Below, one piece after another: positions 17,472 to 26,402 of a stretch of DNA of 64,000 nt. Location of the stretch: positions 62,001-126,000 of the forward strand of contig CAJTTN010000002.1 in assembly GCA_910579215.1 (NCBI GenBank). Direction: 5' to 3'. This DNA comes from an uncultured Anaeroplasmataceae bacterium (GTDB taxonomy: Bacteria > Bacillota_I > Bacilli_A > Acholeplasmatales > Anaeroplasmataceae). Under the pieces are notes generated by a model, which had not been told where the DNA came from, did not search any database, and was given only the letters and a program-made list of their open reading frames with translations. The position numbers and the translations under genes were made by a program. Every line of letters starts with the position of its first letter. The first letter of the stretch is position 1.

Positions 17472-20400
17472 ATGATGAAAAATAGAGGTTTAATTTTCAG
17501 ACTTTTGGTTGTTTCATTATTTTTGGGATTTCTATTGTTTGGAAATTTTAATAAAGTATCTGCTACTAATGAAGGAATGGTAGAGGATGTATTTGAATTT
17601 TATCATACCTTAGAGGAAGATTTACTCATAGATGAAACGAATACATTGGGTGGCTTCAGTGATCTTTTTTTTGAAAAACAAGAAAAAAATGTTACCTTAG
17701 TAATTCCAGATACTGTGCAAAGAATTACTAAGGAGGCCTTTGTAAATAGAAATGAAATAGTAGTCGTAGAACTTCCCAGCTCTTTACCTGAGATAGAGGC
17801 AGGAGCATTTAAAAATTGCAACAGAATTTTAGAGATCTATGATGGTTCGGCTTCTATCGTTGACCCGCAAATGGGAAGCTTACAGTATGGAGGATTATTT
17901 TATAACGCCATAAGCTTTAGACAAAGAGATGCTCAATCTAATTTAATCATCGAATCAGACGGACAGGTTTTTTGTACAGCAAATCGTGGGGTTATGACAA
18001 ATCAAAATTTTTTTGTAGGCTATTTAGGAAGAAATTCTACTTTGATTTTGGCTGATAAATCATTTGATTATGAAATTTATTCTTATGCTTTGTGGGAAAA
18101 TGACATAGTTGTAAATATAAACACCTCTTATTCCAACGCATCTAGGATAGGATCTTATGCTTTTTCTTCCTGTGCTAATTTAAAATATATTACCTTACCT
18201 GATACTTTAAAAGTAATAGAAGCTTCAGCTTTTTTAAATTCTTATCAATTAATTGTTGCTGAAATTACGGAGGAAAGGACGCTTCCTAAAACTCTACAAG
18301 CCATAGGGACCCATGCCTTTAAAAATACAGGATTAAGTGGAAAAATTCAAATTCCTGCAAGTGTTGAAACCATAGGAGAAGAGGCATTTTATAATTGTAA
18401 TATAGAGGAATTATTTTTTACGGAAGCTTTAGAGACTTCAACGAAGAATTTAACTATAGAAAAAAATGCATTTGGAAATTGCACTAGATTAACTGTTGTT
18501 GAGCTTCCAGCTCGATTAAGAAAAATATATCCCTATGCCTTTACAGGTACAGGTTTATCTACAATCCACATTCATTCATCCTTACTTGAATTTATAACAG
18601 ATTCTACCTTAGAAGAACCAGTTTCCTATTTCCCTACTACAGCAACTATCATTTTTGATTCTAAAAATGACTATTTGGCAGCAATAGAAAATAGGAACCT
18701 CTTGGAACATGTATCTCAAATGACATATAGTATTCCTATATTGTTTACAGATGGTTTTGAAACCTTTGAAATGTATAGACTTGCGAATAGAGATTTTGAC
18801 TATGTTAAAGGCAGTGATGGAATTTGGTCTAAGGTTGATTATAGTTTAAGACCCTCCTTACTCCCAACACAAAAAGACTATAAATTTTCAGTATGGCGCT
18901 GTAGAGAGGAATATTTAAGCAAAGATTTTTGTTCGACTAAGGATGAAGCTTCTGTGAATGAGGCAATTGAATTGATTTCTTATATGCTCCAAAATGCTAT
19001 TCGGGATGGGCTTGAGCAGATAGAATTTTATGCTGAGCATATAGAAAAGCCTATAGTACAAGGAAAAACCTTAGTATATAATGAAAATGTAACCTATGAT
19101 AATGCTGCTGCTTGGGCAACATTGATTGAAAATAAAGAAGGCAATCCAGTTTATGATTCTGCTTCTATGTATATTTATCTTGTAGAAGGACAAGATTGTA
19201 TTTCAAATGCAGGGGATTACACCTTATGCATTCAGCTTAAAGAAGAGTTTGGTGCATGGAATCAAGAGGTGTTTGTTCCTATAGTAGTTGAACGTAAGAT
19301 GCTATATTTGAATAACGAAATCTCTTGGTCTGCTGATATAGCAGGAAATAAATCAAATTTACTTTCTGGAACGGTATATATTTATAAAAATGCCTTTGGA
19401 GATTGTCAATATTCTTACTCTCCTCTAAAGCCAGAACAAATTAAAAAAGGATATTCTTTCTATTCTGTTTTATCTGTTACTAATTCTATCGTTCGTTCTA
19501 GAAATTTTGAGGTTTGTGTGTCTTTAGAGGACAATGCATATTTTGATAGCTTTTATTCGGGGACAGATTTTACCTTTGAGGGTACAATAGAAGTGATTGG
19601 CCAAAATCAAGGATTAGAAACTAATATGTATATAGCTAAAGCCATTATAAAGGCTAAGCCTAATTATTCTTTTAGAAGTTTAGGAGATATCGATAGTATA
19701 ATGAATTCCTCAAAGGGACTTACCATTGATATATCTGATGACCGTACAGAAGCTAGAATTACAAAAATATGGTATATTTTAGATGTATCTAATGGAATTT
19801 ATCATCAAGACACAAAGGAAGAATTTAACATTTATGATTGGAAATATAATTCTAATATGTCCTTAGTGTTGCCTGAATTAGAGTATTCTAATCCTACGGA
19901 TATTTTTACATATTCTTTAAGGAAAGATGGAGTTTTATTGATAGAAGAGGCAATCGTCAATCATGAGGAAAGAGGCTTACTATATTACATAAATTCAAGT
20001 ATGCCAACAGGGACTTATCTATTGGAGCTTCATGTTCCTGATGTTGATTTAGAGGGTGTTCATTATTTTGGATATACTGCATCCTATACGTTTTCTGTTC
20101 TACCAGCAGACTTTAAAGAAGAGTGGAAGCTAGATGCTACAACTCAACTTGTGGATACAGAATGGCAGTATGTACAATCTGGAAGTGAGGGAATTGTTCA
20201 GGTTTATCATCATAGCTCCTATAATAGCAATCATAGCGAATCAATGAATGATCATTCTGTAGATTTGAAAGTTTGGTCAGATTTTGCAACAGAAAGCTTA
20301 AATCCACTTAGACAGGGATACTGGGCGACTCAGGAGGCGGACGATTACTATTCTTCACGCTTTGTATTGACCTATAATCTAGATAGAATGCAACAAAATA

Positions 20401-22142
20401 AATATTTTTCCTATGATGAACTGCAAAATTCAAGCAGTACCTTTGCCCCAAAGCTAGTTGGAGATTATAAGGTATATTATCAATTACAGGCTAAAAATTA
20501 TGTATCTTTAGTAGATAGTTCTGATGATTCAGCTAGAAGAAAGTATTTCTTTGTGGTTACAATATTTGATTATATTGCTAAGCCATCACTTCCAAATGTG
20601 ATGTATACTGGATTGGAACTAAAGCCAATAATAGAAAATAATGCTTATTTTACAGTATCCTATAAAGATGAAGACTATAGGTTAGCTGGTATACATAGCA
20701 TAACCTTGAACTTAACTGATCCTTTGCATTATAGATGGGAAAACCATTCTACGGCTGAAAGTATAACTATAGAATTTGAAATTTTACCTGCTGAGAATGA
20801 GTGGCTTCAAAGTCCTAATATTTTATCTTGGGAATATGGTGATTTTACTGCACAAAATAATTTAATTTTGGCAGAAGCAAAATATGGCACAGAAATAGTT
20901 TTTGCAGTGGCAACAGATGCAAAGGGAGAGCATAGAATTGCTGGCTTAGAGGAATTTTCTACTCTCCAAGGAATTGTTCAAGATGAGGAGATTATTCAGT
21001 TATTAAAGGCTTTACCTGCTACTAATGAATCAGAGTATTATTATTTAATTTCATTGGTAAGGGAAACAAATAATTATAAAAGTCTTCAAGAAAGTACTAG
21101 ATTTCAAATTTTTAAGACTAAGAATACTTGGAAAACGACACCTAACGTCATGCAATGGAAGTATGGTAATTATGATAAATCAATAAATCTGATTTTGGCT
21201 GAGGCAAGTCTTAAGGATGAAAATAATCCTGTCATTTTCACTATTGCTTATGATGCAAAGGGAGAAAATCCTGTTAGGGGATTAGAAAGCTTTATAACAG
21301 AAAATGGTGTTGTATATGAGGAACAAGCTAACATTCTTTCTACTCTTAAGGTAAATACATATTACCTTTTTGCTAGAGTTAAGGAAAGTCAATCCTATGC
21401 AGGCTTAAATCCAGAGCCTTATGCTTTTAAAGTTTATAAGGCTTCGAATTTTTGGGAAACTGTACCTACTATATCTTCATGGACAGAAGGAGCATATCAA
21501 GTAGAGGAAAATCAAATTATAGCAAATTCTCATTTTAGTGATGATGTTCACATAGTCATTACCTTAGCTGGTCAAGAGGATAAAATTATCTATGATAGCA
21601 AGAATGGTATAGATGAGTTGGCTAAAGCTAAATGTGGATTTTATGAATTGAAAGCCTATGTCAATGGGACAGAAAGCTATGATGAGCTTAGGTATACCAT
21701 TACCTTCCAAATTTTTGAAAAGCCAGGAATGCCATGGTGGGGAGTACTTCTCATTGTTCTTGGTGCTCTTGCGTTGGTTGCTTTAGTTTTCTTTATTCTA
21801 CATCAATCTGGAGTTTTGCAAATCTTATCAGGAAAATTTATAATAGCAATGCGTACAAAAGCAACTGTAGATGCTACGATTGCTGCTGTACGTGCAAACA
21901 AGATTGCAGAAGAATCAAAAAGATCTATAGATATAGCGAAGCAAAAGGAACTAAAGGAATTAAAAAATAATAGAATAGTAACGGAGCGTACTTCTGTGAA
22001 AAATGAGCGTATTAAGCTAAATACAGAGCGAACAGATAAATTTCAAAAAAAAGCCAAGCAAATGCAGCTTAAGGCAGAACGTATGATTCAAAAAGCAAAT
22101 AAAAAGAACAAGATTAAATTTGATGATTTAAATCATAAGTAA
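17472..22142 (+). CDS. Large LRR_5 surface protein with C-terminal anchor and basic cytoplasmic tail
   Basis: 1556 aa. Signal peptide at residues about 1-32, then BspA-type leucine-rich repeats (about 75-330; recurring VTLVIPDTVQRI, AFKNC, IGTHAF elements), followed by beta-sandwich modules. Three tandem repeats of about 108 aa begin near 1110, 1218 and 1326, each with a W-x-x-x-PN-x-x-x-W start and an ILAEA-type strand. One membrane helix lies at about 1420-1447. After it comes a tail of about 105 residues rich in Lys/Arg/Glu, predicted as coiled coil and by topology cytoplasmic. There is no LPxTG motif. Start ATG 17472 (or 17475) follows AAGGAG. Likely adhesin or host/matrix contact; target unknown. 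Confidence 0.8.
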   Translation: MMKNRGLIFRLLVVSLFLGFLLFGNFNKVSATNEGMVEDVFEFYHTLEEDLLIDETNTLGGFSDLFFEKQEKNVTLVIPDTVQRITKEAFVNRNEIVVVELPSSLPEIEAGAFKNCNRILEIYDGSASIVDPQMGSLQYGGLFYNAISFRQRDAQSNLIIESDGQVFCTANRGVMTNQNFFVGYLGRNSTLILADKSFDYEIYSYALWENDIVVNINTSYSNASRIGSYAFSSCANLKYITLPDTLKVIEASAFLNSYQLIVAEITEERTLPKTLQAIGTHAFKNTGLSGKIQIPASVETIGEEAFYNCNIEELFFTEALETSTKNLTIEKNAFGNCTRLTVVELPARLRKIYPYAFTGTGLSTIHIHSSLLEFITDSTLEEPVSYFPTTATIIFDSKNDYLAAIENRNLLEHVSQMTYSIPILFTDGFETFEMYRLANRDFDYVKGSDGIWSKVDYSLRPSLLPTQKDYKFSVWRCREEYLSKDFCSTKDEASVNEAIELISYMLQNAIRDGLEQIEFYAEHIEKPIVQGKTLVYNENVTYDNAAAWATLIENKEGNPVYDSASMYIYLVEGQDCISNAGDYTLCIQLKEEFGAWNQEVFVPIVVERKMLYLNNEISWSADIAGNKSNLLSGTVYIYKNAFGDCQYSYSPLKPEQIKKGYSFYSVLSVTNSIVRSRNFEVCVSLEDNAYFDSFYSGTDFTFEGTIEVIGQNQGLETNMYIAKAIIKAKPNYSFRSLGDIDSIMNSSKGLTIDISDDRTEARITKIWYILDVSNGIYHQDTKEEFNIYDWKYNSNMSLVLPELEYSNPTDIFTYSLRKDGVLLIEEAIVNHEERGLLYYINSSMPTGTYLLELHVPDVDLEGVHYFGYTASYTFSVLPADFKEEWKLDATTQLVDTEWQYVQSGSEGIVQVYHHSSYNSNHSESMNDHSVDLKVWSDFATESLNPLRQGYWATQEADDYYSSRFVLTYNLDRMQQNKYFSYDELQNSSSTFAPKLVGDYKVYYQLQAKNYVSLVDSSDDSARRKYFFVVTIFDYIAKPSLPNVMYTGLELKPIIENNAYFTVSYKDEDYRLAGIHSITLNLTDPLHYRWENHSTAESITIEFEILPAENEWLQSPNILSWEYGDFTAQNNLILAEAKYGTEIVFAVATDAKGEHRIAGLEEFSTLQGIVQDEEIIQLLKALPATNESEYYYLISLVRETNNYKSLQESTRFQIFKTKNTWKTTPNVMQWKYGNYDKSINLILAEASLKDENNPVIFTIAYDAKGENPVRGLESFITENGVVYEEQANILSTLKVNTYYLFARVKESQSYAGLNPEPYAFKVYKASNFWETVPTISSWTEGAYQVEENQIIANSHFSDDVHIVITLAGQEDKIIYDSKNGIDELAKAKCGFYELKAYVNGTESYDELRYTITFQIFEKPGMPWWGVLLIVLGALALVALVFFILHQSGVLQILSGKFIIAMRTKATVDATIAAVRANKIAEESKRSIDIAKQKELKELKNNRIVTERTSVKNERIKLNTERTDKFQKKAKQMQLKAERMIQKANKKNKIKFDDLNHK

Positions 22143-22157
22143 AAAGGAGAGTCTACC

Positions 22158-22385
22158 ATGTTAAACACGAGAAGATTAGCAAAAGAAATCTACGCATTAA
22201 ATGAAGAAATGAAGCAGCTAGAGAGTAAACGAGCTCGTTCTATGGCATCTATATTAGAGTCTTTAATAAGTCGTACTGAACCAAATCAGACAGAGGTACA
22301 ATTCTTTAGGACCTATACAGCGCAAATAGATATAAAACGAGAACAGCTTCAAAAGCTTACTAAGCAATTAGAAAGAGAAATATAA
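22158..22385 (+). CDS. Small coiled-coil protein of unknown function
   Basis: 75 aa, fully helical and charged with heptad-like leucines (LNEEMKQLESKRARSM; KREQLQKLTKQLEREI). No signal peptide or known motif. AAAAGGAGAG precedes the ATG. It lies 15 bp after the LRR protein gene and 21 bp before ung, so it is in the same transcript. Pairing with the LRR protein's coiled-coil tail is conceivable but only inferred from adjacency. Confidence 0.65.
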   Translation: MLNTRRLAKEIYALNEEMKQLESKRARSMASILESLISRTEPNQTEVQFFRTYTAQIDIKREQLQKLTKQLEREI

Positions 22386-22406
22386 CGAAGAAAGGAAAAG
22401 TTTTGT

Positions 22407-23057
22407 ATGGGATGGAAGGAATTTATAGAGGAAGAAAAGCAACAACCTTATTATGCAATTTTAAAAGAGAAGGTAGATAGAGAGTATGCACAATATCGTT
22501 GCTTTCCCGATTACAAGAAGATATATCATGCTTTTTCAAAAACAAAGATGGAAAATGTGAAGGTAGTCATTTTAGGACAGGATCCCTATCATGAAGAAAA
22601 TCAAGCTCATGGGCTTGCATTTTCTGTACTATGCCCAGATTTACCTCCATCCTTGATGAATATTTATAAGGAAATGAGTTCGGATTTGAATGTTTATATT
22701 CAGCAGGACGGCAATTTAGATTATTTAGCAGAACAGGGGGTATTGCTTTTAAATACAGTTTTGACAGTTCGAAAGGGACAGGCGTTCTCTCATAGAGATT
22801 TTGGCTGGGAGACATTAACTGATCATGCAATACAAAAATTAAATGAGCTTAATCAACCTATTGTATTTATTTTATGGGGCGCTGCAGCTCAAAGTAAGAT
22901 GAGATTTTTAAATAACCCTATGCATCACATTATCAAATCTGCACATCCTTCTCCCCTTTCTGCTTATCGTGGATTTTTTGGGTCAAGGCCCTTCTCTAAA
23001 GCAAATCAATTTTTGATTGCAAATCATATTACACCTATAAAATGGGTTAAAGCCTAA
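22407..23057 (+). CDS. ung: Uracil-DNA glycosylase
   Basis: Excises uracil from DNA at the start of base-excision repair. 216 aa, family 1 UDG. The water-activating motif is GQDPYH (near residue 57), the binding-pocket region is LLNTVLTVRKGQAFSH, and the DNA-intercalation loop is HPSPLSAYRGF. Complete and of normal length. GAAAGGAAAAG precedes the ATG. Its stop codon is part of the terminator stem. Confidence 0.96.
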   Translation: MGWKEFIEEEKQQPYYAILKEKVDREYAQYRCFPDYKKIYHAFSKTKMENVKVVILGQDPYHEENQAHGLAFSVLCPDLPPSLMNIYKEMSSDLNVYIQQDGNLDYLAEQGVLLLNTVLTVRKGQAFSHRDFGWETLTDHAIQKLNELNQPIVFILWGAAAQSKMRFLNNPMHHIIKSAHPSPLSAYRGFFGSRPFSKANQFLIANHITPIKWVKA

Positions 23058-23072
23058 ACTTAGGCTTTTTCT
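23049..23072 (+). terminator. Terminator of ung
   Basis: 8-bp stem AAAGCCTA/TAGGCTTT (23049-23056/23061-23068) with loop AACT, then TTCTTTTC. Confidence 0.75.
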
Positions 23073-23103
23073 TTTCATATTATGAATATGGGTGAAAAGA
23101 AAA

Positions 23104-23535
23104 GTGAATTATTATAACAATGCGTATAATACGCATGAACAGTATGTAGTTAAGCAAGGCGATTCATTATATATGATAGCTAAAAAATATGGAATTAGTG
23201 TAGACGACTTGAAAAGCACGAATCATTTAGTTTCTAATATGATTTATCCAAATCAGATTTTATTTATACCAAAAAAGTCAGATTATATAACAAAGCCAAA
23301 TGATAGTTTTCATGATTTGATTGAGAAATATAATTTAAATATAAAGGATATTACAAACTTAAAGGTGATGCCTAATCAGACGGTTCCTTTCCGTACAGAT
23401 AAGGTGCATATTGTAGGGGCAAATGACACCATTGAAGACATTTTAGCTAGATATCATGTATCTCCATTAGAGCTTTTAAAATTAAATGAGCAAAAACTCC
23501 TTATTCCAGGTGAAAGAATAATTATTGAAAAATAG
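23104..23535 (+). CDS. LysM-domain protein (three LysM-like units)
   Basis: 143 aa from GTG 23104 (MNYYNNAYNT), with GGGTGA 8 nt upstream; GTG 23092 is a less likely start. The first LysM unit is clear (YVVKQGDSLYMIAKKYG ... MIYPNQILFIP). Two more degenerate units follow (about residues 60-100 and 102-143, DTIEDILARYHVSPLELLKLN). LysM binds N-acetylglucosamine chains such as peptidoglycan. There is no signal peptide, which is unusual for a wall binder. It may act inside the cell, be exported by another route, or resemble the spore/coat LysM proteins of Bacilli. Confidence 0.8.
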   Translation: MNYYNNAYNTHEQYVVKQGDSLYMIAKKYGISVDDLKSTNHLVSNMIYPNQILFIPKKSDYITKPNDSFHDLIEKYNLNIKDITNLKVMPNQTVPFRTDKVHIVGANDTIEDILARYHVSPLELLKLNEQKLLIPGERIIIEK

Positions 23536-23553
23536 TTATTTTTTTCTTTTTCA

Positions 23554-23582
23554 TTGCAATTTAAAAATGGAAAGACTATAAT
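23554..23582 (+). promoter_or_regulatory. Promoter of the Nudix-HAD-TRIC operon
   Basis: TTGCAA (23554-23559), 17-bp spacer, TATAAT (23577-23582). Confidence 0.65.
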
Positions 23583-23615
23583 GTCTATGATACTTAATTA
23601 AATGAGGTTATAGAA

Positions 23616-24113
23616 ATGAAGTATTGTATAGAATGTGGGTCTAAATTAGAACTAAAGGTTTTAGAGCATGAGGGGATTATTCCCTATTGTCCTACTTGTG
23701 GGCAGTATCGGTTTGAGATTTTCAATACAGCTGTAAGTATGATTGTTACAACAAAATCCTTTGATAAGGTATTATTAATTGAACAATATGGGAAGAAGAG
23801 ATACATTTTAGTGGCTGGCTATATCAATAAATCAGAGAATGCTGAGGATGCAGCAAAACGAGAAATTATGGAAGAGGTTGGCTTAAAGGTTGAAAAGCTA
23901 TATTTTCAAAAGACAGAATATTATGCCCCATCTAATACATTAATGATTAATTTTATAGCAATAGTAGAGGATACCTTGGTTACTCCTAATTTTGAGATTG
24001 ATGATTATGCTTGGTTTAGCAAGGAAGAAGCGAGAGATAAAATTGCTAAGGGTAGCCTTGCGGAGCAGTTTTATGCTTTATTTTTAAAAAGGGTAGAGCA
24101 TCATGAATTATAA
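23616..24113 (+). CDS. Nudix hydrolase with N-terminal zinc ribbon (NudC-like)
   Basis: 165 aa. Two CxxC pairs (CIEC at residues 4-7 and CPTC at 25-28) form a zinc ribbon as in NAD+ diphosphatase NudC. The Nudix box is complete: G-x5-E-x7-REIMEEVGL, near residues 69-91. The metal-binding glutamates are present. Substrate could be NAD(H), NAD-capped RNA or another nucleoside diphosphate; the NudC-specific SQPWPFPxS motif is not seen, so NudC activity is uncertain. It overlaps the next gene by 11 nt. Confidence 0.88.
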   Translation: MKYCIECGSKLELKVLEHEGIIPYCPTCGQYRFEIFNTAVSMIVTTKSFDKVLLIEQYGKKRYILVAGYINKSENAEDAAKREIMEEVGLKVEKLYFQKTEYYAPSNTLMINFIAIVEDTLVTPNFEIDDYAWFSKEEARDKIAKGSLAEQFYALFLKRVEHHEL

Positions 24114-24741
24114 AATGGTTGTTTTTGATTTAGATGGAACGCTATGTAATACCTTAGAGGATCTTTATGAAGCTTGTAATTATGCTTTAATTCAGTGTAA
24201 TTTACCAAAAATATCTTTAGATCAAACCAGAAATTTTATTGGAAATGGAATAAAAAATTTATTACTAAGGGCTTCAGATTCACAAGGCGATTTAGAAGAA
24301 TTGTTGAAGCATTTTCAATTCTATTATAATCAAAACTTTGCTGTCTACACAAAGGCTTATTCTGATATAGAAGAGGTTTTAAAATATTGCAAGAAAAAGA
24401 ACCTAATAGTAGGAGTATTAACAAATAAGGTAGAGGCGATTGCTCAAAAAATTATACAAACCTTATTTGGAAATTATTTTGATTTTGTTTATGGTGAGGT
24501 TCCAGGAAGGTTGAAAAAACCTGATCCAACCTTTTTATTAGAGATTATAAGAGCTTATGGATTAAATCCGAAAGAAGTTCTTTATATAGGAGACAGTGAA
24601 GTAGATATAAGGACTACCGAAAATGCCTCTATCCGCGGAGTTTTTGTTAGCTATGGCTTTAGAGATAAATTAGAATTGCTTCAATATACAGATTGTATAG
24701 CAGAAACTCCTTTAGACTTAATTCAGTATATTGGAGAGTAA
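24103..24741 (+). CDS. HAD-superfamily phosphatase (phosphoglycolate phosphatase/PpaX-like)
   Basis: 212 aa. HAD motif I is VFDLDGTLCNT (nucleophile Asp9, acid Asp11), motif II VLTNK, motif III lysine in GRLKKPDP, motif IV YIGDSEVDI. A helical cap lies between motifs I and II, as in Gph/PpaX. Likely removes phosphate from a small metabolite such as phosphoglycolate or pyrophosphate, but HAD substrates cannot be assigned by sequence alone. Translationally coupled to the Nudix gene. Confidence 0.88.
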   Translation: MNYKMVVFDLDGTLCNTLEDLYEACNYALIQCNLPKISLDQTRNFIGNGIKNLLLRASDSQGDLEELLKHFQFYYNQNFAVYTKAYSDIEEVLKYCKKKNLIVGVLTNKVEAIAQKIIQTLFGNYFDFVYGEVPGRLKKPDPTFLLEIIRAYGLNPKEVLYIGDSEVDIRTTENASIRGVFVSYGFRDKLELLQYTDCIAETPLDLIQYIGE

Positions 24742-24749
24742 GAAGTATT

Positions 24750-25400
24750 ATGGATATTGATTTATTGCTGACTATTTTAGAATATGTTGGTACGATTGCG
24801 TTTGCAATTTCAGGAGCCTTATTGGCCATTGAAAATAAAATGGATATCTTAGGTGTTATGATTTTGGGTTGTACAACAGCAGTAGGAGGAGGGCTATTCC
24901 GAGATATTTTAATTGGAAGACCTATGCCACTTATGTTTGAAAATCCTACCTATGTCATTGTAGCCTGCTTGACAACTTTAGTTGTATTTATTACAATGAG
25001 CATTTTACATAATTTTAAAATGGTGGAAAGTAAATCGTATAAAATTGCCTATACCCTCATAGATAGCCTAGGCTTAGGTGTATTTGTTGTAGTTGGTGTC
25101 AAGCTTACAAGAGATTTCGGTATTACTAATCCATTCTTAATTATATTTTCCTCTGTTTTAACTGCAGTAGGTGGTGGACTACTTAGAGATATAATGTCTG
25201 CAAGAATTCCTGCTATATTTAGAAAGCATATTTATTGTGTTGCTGCTATTGTGGGGTCTCTTTTATTTTACTCCATTACCTATTATACAAACCTATATCC
25301 TCTTGCTAGCATTTTATCCATTCTTATTGTGGTTGGAATAAGATATTTGGCGTTTTATTTTAAATGGAATTTGCCTAAGGTAAAAATAAATGAGGAATAA
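24750..25400 (+). CDS. TRIC (UPF0126, YadS/YicG-type) membrane channel family protein
   Basis: 216 aa from ATG 24750, with GGAGAG 11 nt upstream; a longer frame starting inside the HAD gene has no ribosome site. Seven hydrophobic helices form two related halves, each with the family signature, GGGLFRDIL in the first and GGGLLRDIM in the second. This is the prokaryotic TRIC cation-channel fold; some members have been proposed to carry other small solutes. It is 8 bp behind the HAD gene in the same operon. Confidence 0.9.
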   Translation: MDIDLLLTILEYVGTIAFAISGALLAIENKMDILGVMILGCTTAVGGGLFRDILIGRPMPLMFENPTYVIVACLTTLVVFITMSILHNFKMVESKSYKIAYTLIDSLGLGVFVVVGVKLTRDFGITNPFLIIFSSVLTAVGGGLLRDIMSARIPAIFRKHIYCVAAIVGSLLFYSITYYTNLYPLASILSILIVVGIRYLAFYFKWNLPKVKINEE

Positions 25401-25402
25401 AG

Positions 25403-25431
25403 TTTACATCCTACACTCAATTTGTTATAAT
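25403..25431 (+). promoter_or_regulatory. Promoter of the ytxK-like/ackA operon
   Basis: TTTACA (25403-25408), 17-bp spacer, TATAAT (25426-25431), immediately after the TRIC gene. Confidence 0.65.
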
Positions 25432-25448
25432 GGATACGGTGAGAAAAA

Positions 25449-26402
25449 ATGCAGGAAATGAAAACAGAGCATTTAGAACTTTTCTATGATTGTGTAGATC
25501 AATCCAACGATATATTGTATGAAGCCTTTCATAAATCGTATTTTGATTTGATTGAAATGACAGTGCAAAATATTTTAGCTGGAGAAGTTGTTTGTGATTG
25601 TGATGAGGAAACTAAAAATAAATTGAATCAAATTTATGATCAGCTTGTAGGAGTAGATTTTACAGTAGAAGATGTGCGTAAGGCTATGCAAGCAATTTTC
25701 CTAAAGGGCTTTAAGGAGATGCGCATTCTTAATGGAAATACTACACCAGATACATTAGGTATTTTTATTGCTTATTTAATCACAAAGTTGAATGCTAATA
25801 AAAAGATAACTATCTTAGATCCTTTGTGTGGAACAGGAAATCTTTTACACACAGTAATCAATCATTTAGATAAGGAATGTACAAGCTTTGCCTGCGATCA
25901 TGATGTATGGATGACTAAACTCACTAAAATGGTAAGTGACCTATTAGGAATTCCTGTTGAGCTTTATTTACAAGATACAAGGAATTTATCTTTAAAGGAT
26001 ATGGATTGTATATTATTTGATATGCCTAATGTCATTTTAGAGGAAAAGAAGTCCTATTTTCCTTATGAGGCTATATTACATTATAAAGAGATGTTAAAGC
26101 CTGATGGGGCAATGATTGCAATATTGGGTAGTGATTTTTTTAATTATGATAAAAATCAAGAATTTAAAAAACAGCTTTTACAGGATTGTTCTATTATTGG
26201 ACTTATAGAACTTCCAGATAGTATGTTTGTTGCAAAACCAAAAATAATTTTAGTAATTCAAAAATGTATGTTAGATAAGAAAAATTGCTTTATGGTCAAA
26301 CTGCCAAGCTTCACAGATGTTAAAGAATTTAATAAATCCTTAATGGAAATAGAAGCGTGGTTTGAAAATAATAAAAATAATAGAAGTGAGGAAAACAAAT
26401 AA
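25449..26402 (+). CDS. YtxK-like class I SAM-dependent methyltransferase
   Basis: 317 aa related to N6-adenine DNA methylases. The SAM motif I is DPLCGTGNLLHTV near residue 123. The catalytic NPPY/F motif is replaced by DMPN (ILFDMPNV near residue 193), as in B. subtilis YtxK-type proteins, so DNA methylation is doubtful. The N-terminal 100 residues are helical, like the HsdM/YtxK N-domain. It is coupled to ackA (TAATG), the same neighbour as in Bacillus, which supports the call. The biological substrate is unknown. Confidence 0.82.
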   Translation: MQEMKTEHLELFYDCVDQSNDILYEAFHKSYFDLIEMTVQNILAGEVVCDCDEETKNKLNQIYDQLVGVDFTVEDVRKAMQAIFLKGFKEMRILNGNTTPDTLGIFIAYLITKLNANKKITILDPLCGTGNLLHTVINHLDKECTSFACDHDVWMTKLTKMVSDLLGIPVELYLQDTRNLSLKDMDCILFDMPNVILEEKKSYFPYEAILHYKEMLKPDGAMIAILGSDFFNYDKNQEFKKQLLQDCSIIGLIELPDSMFVAKPKIILVIQKCMLDKKNCFMVKLPSFTDVKEFNKSLMEIEAWFENNKNNRSEENK

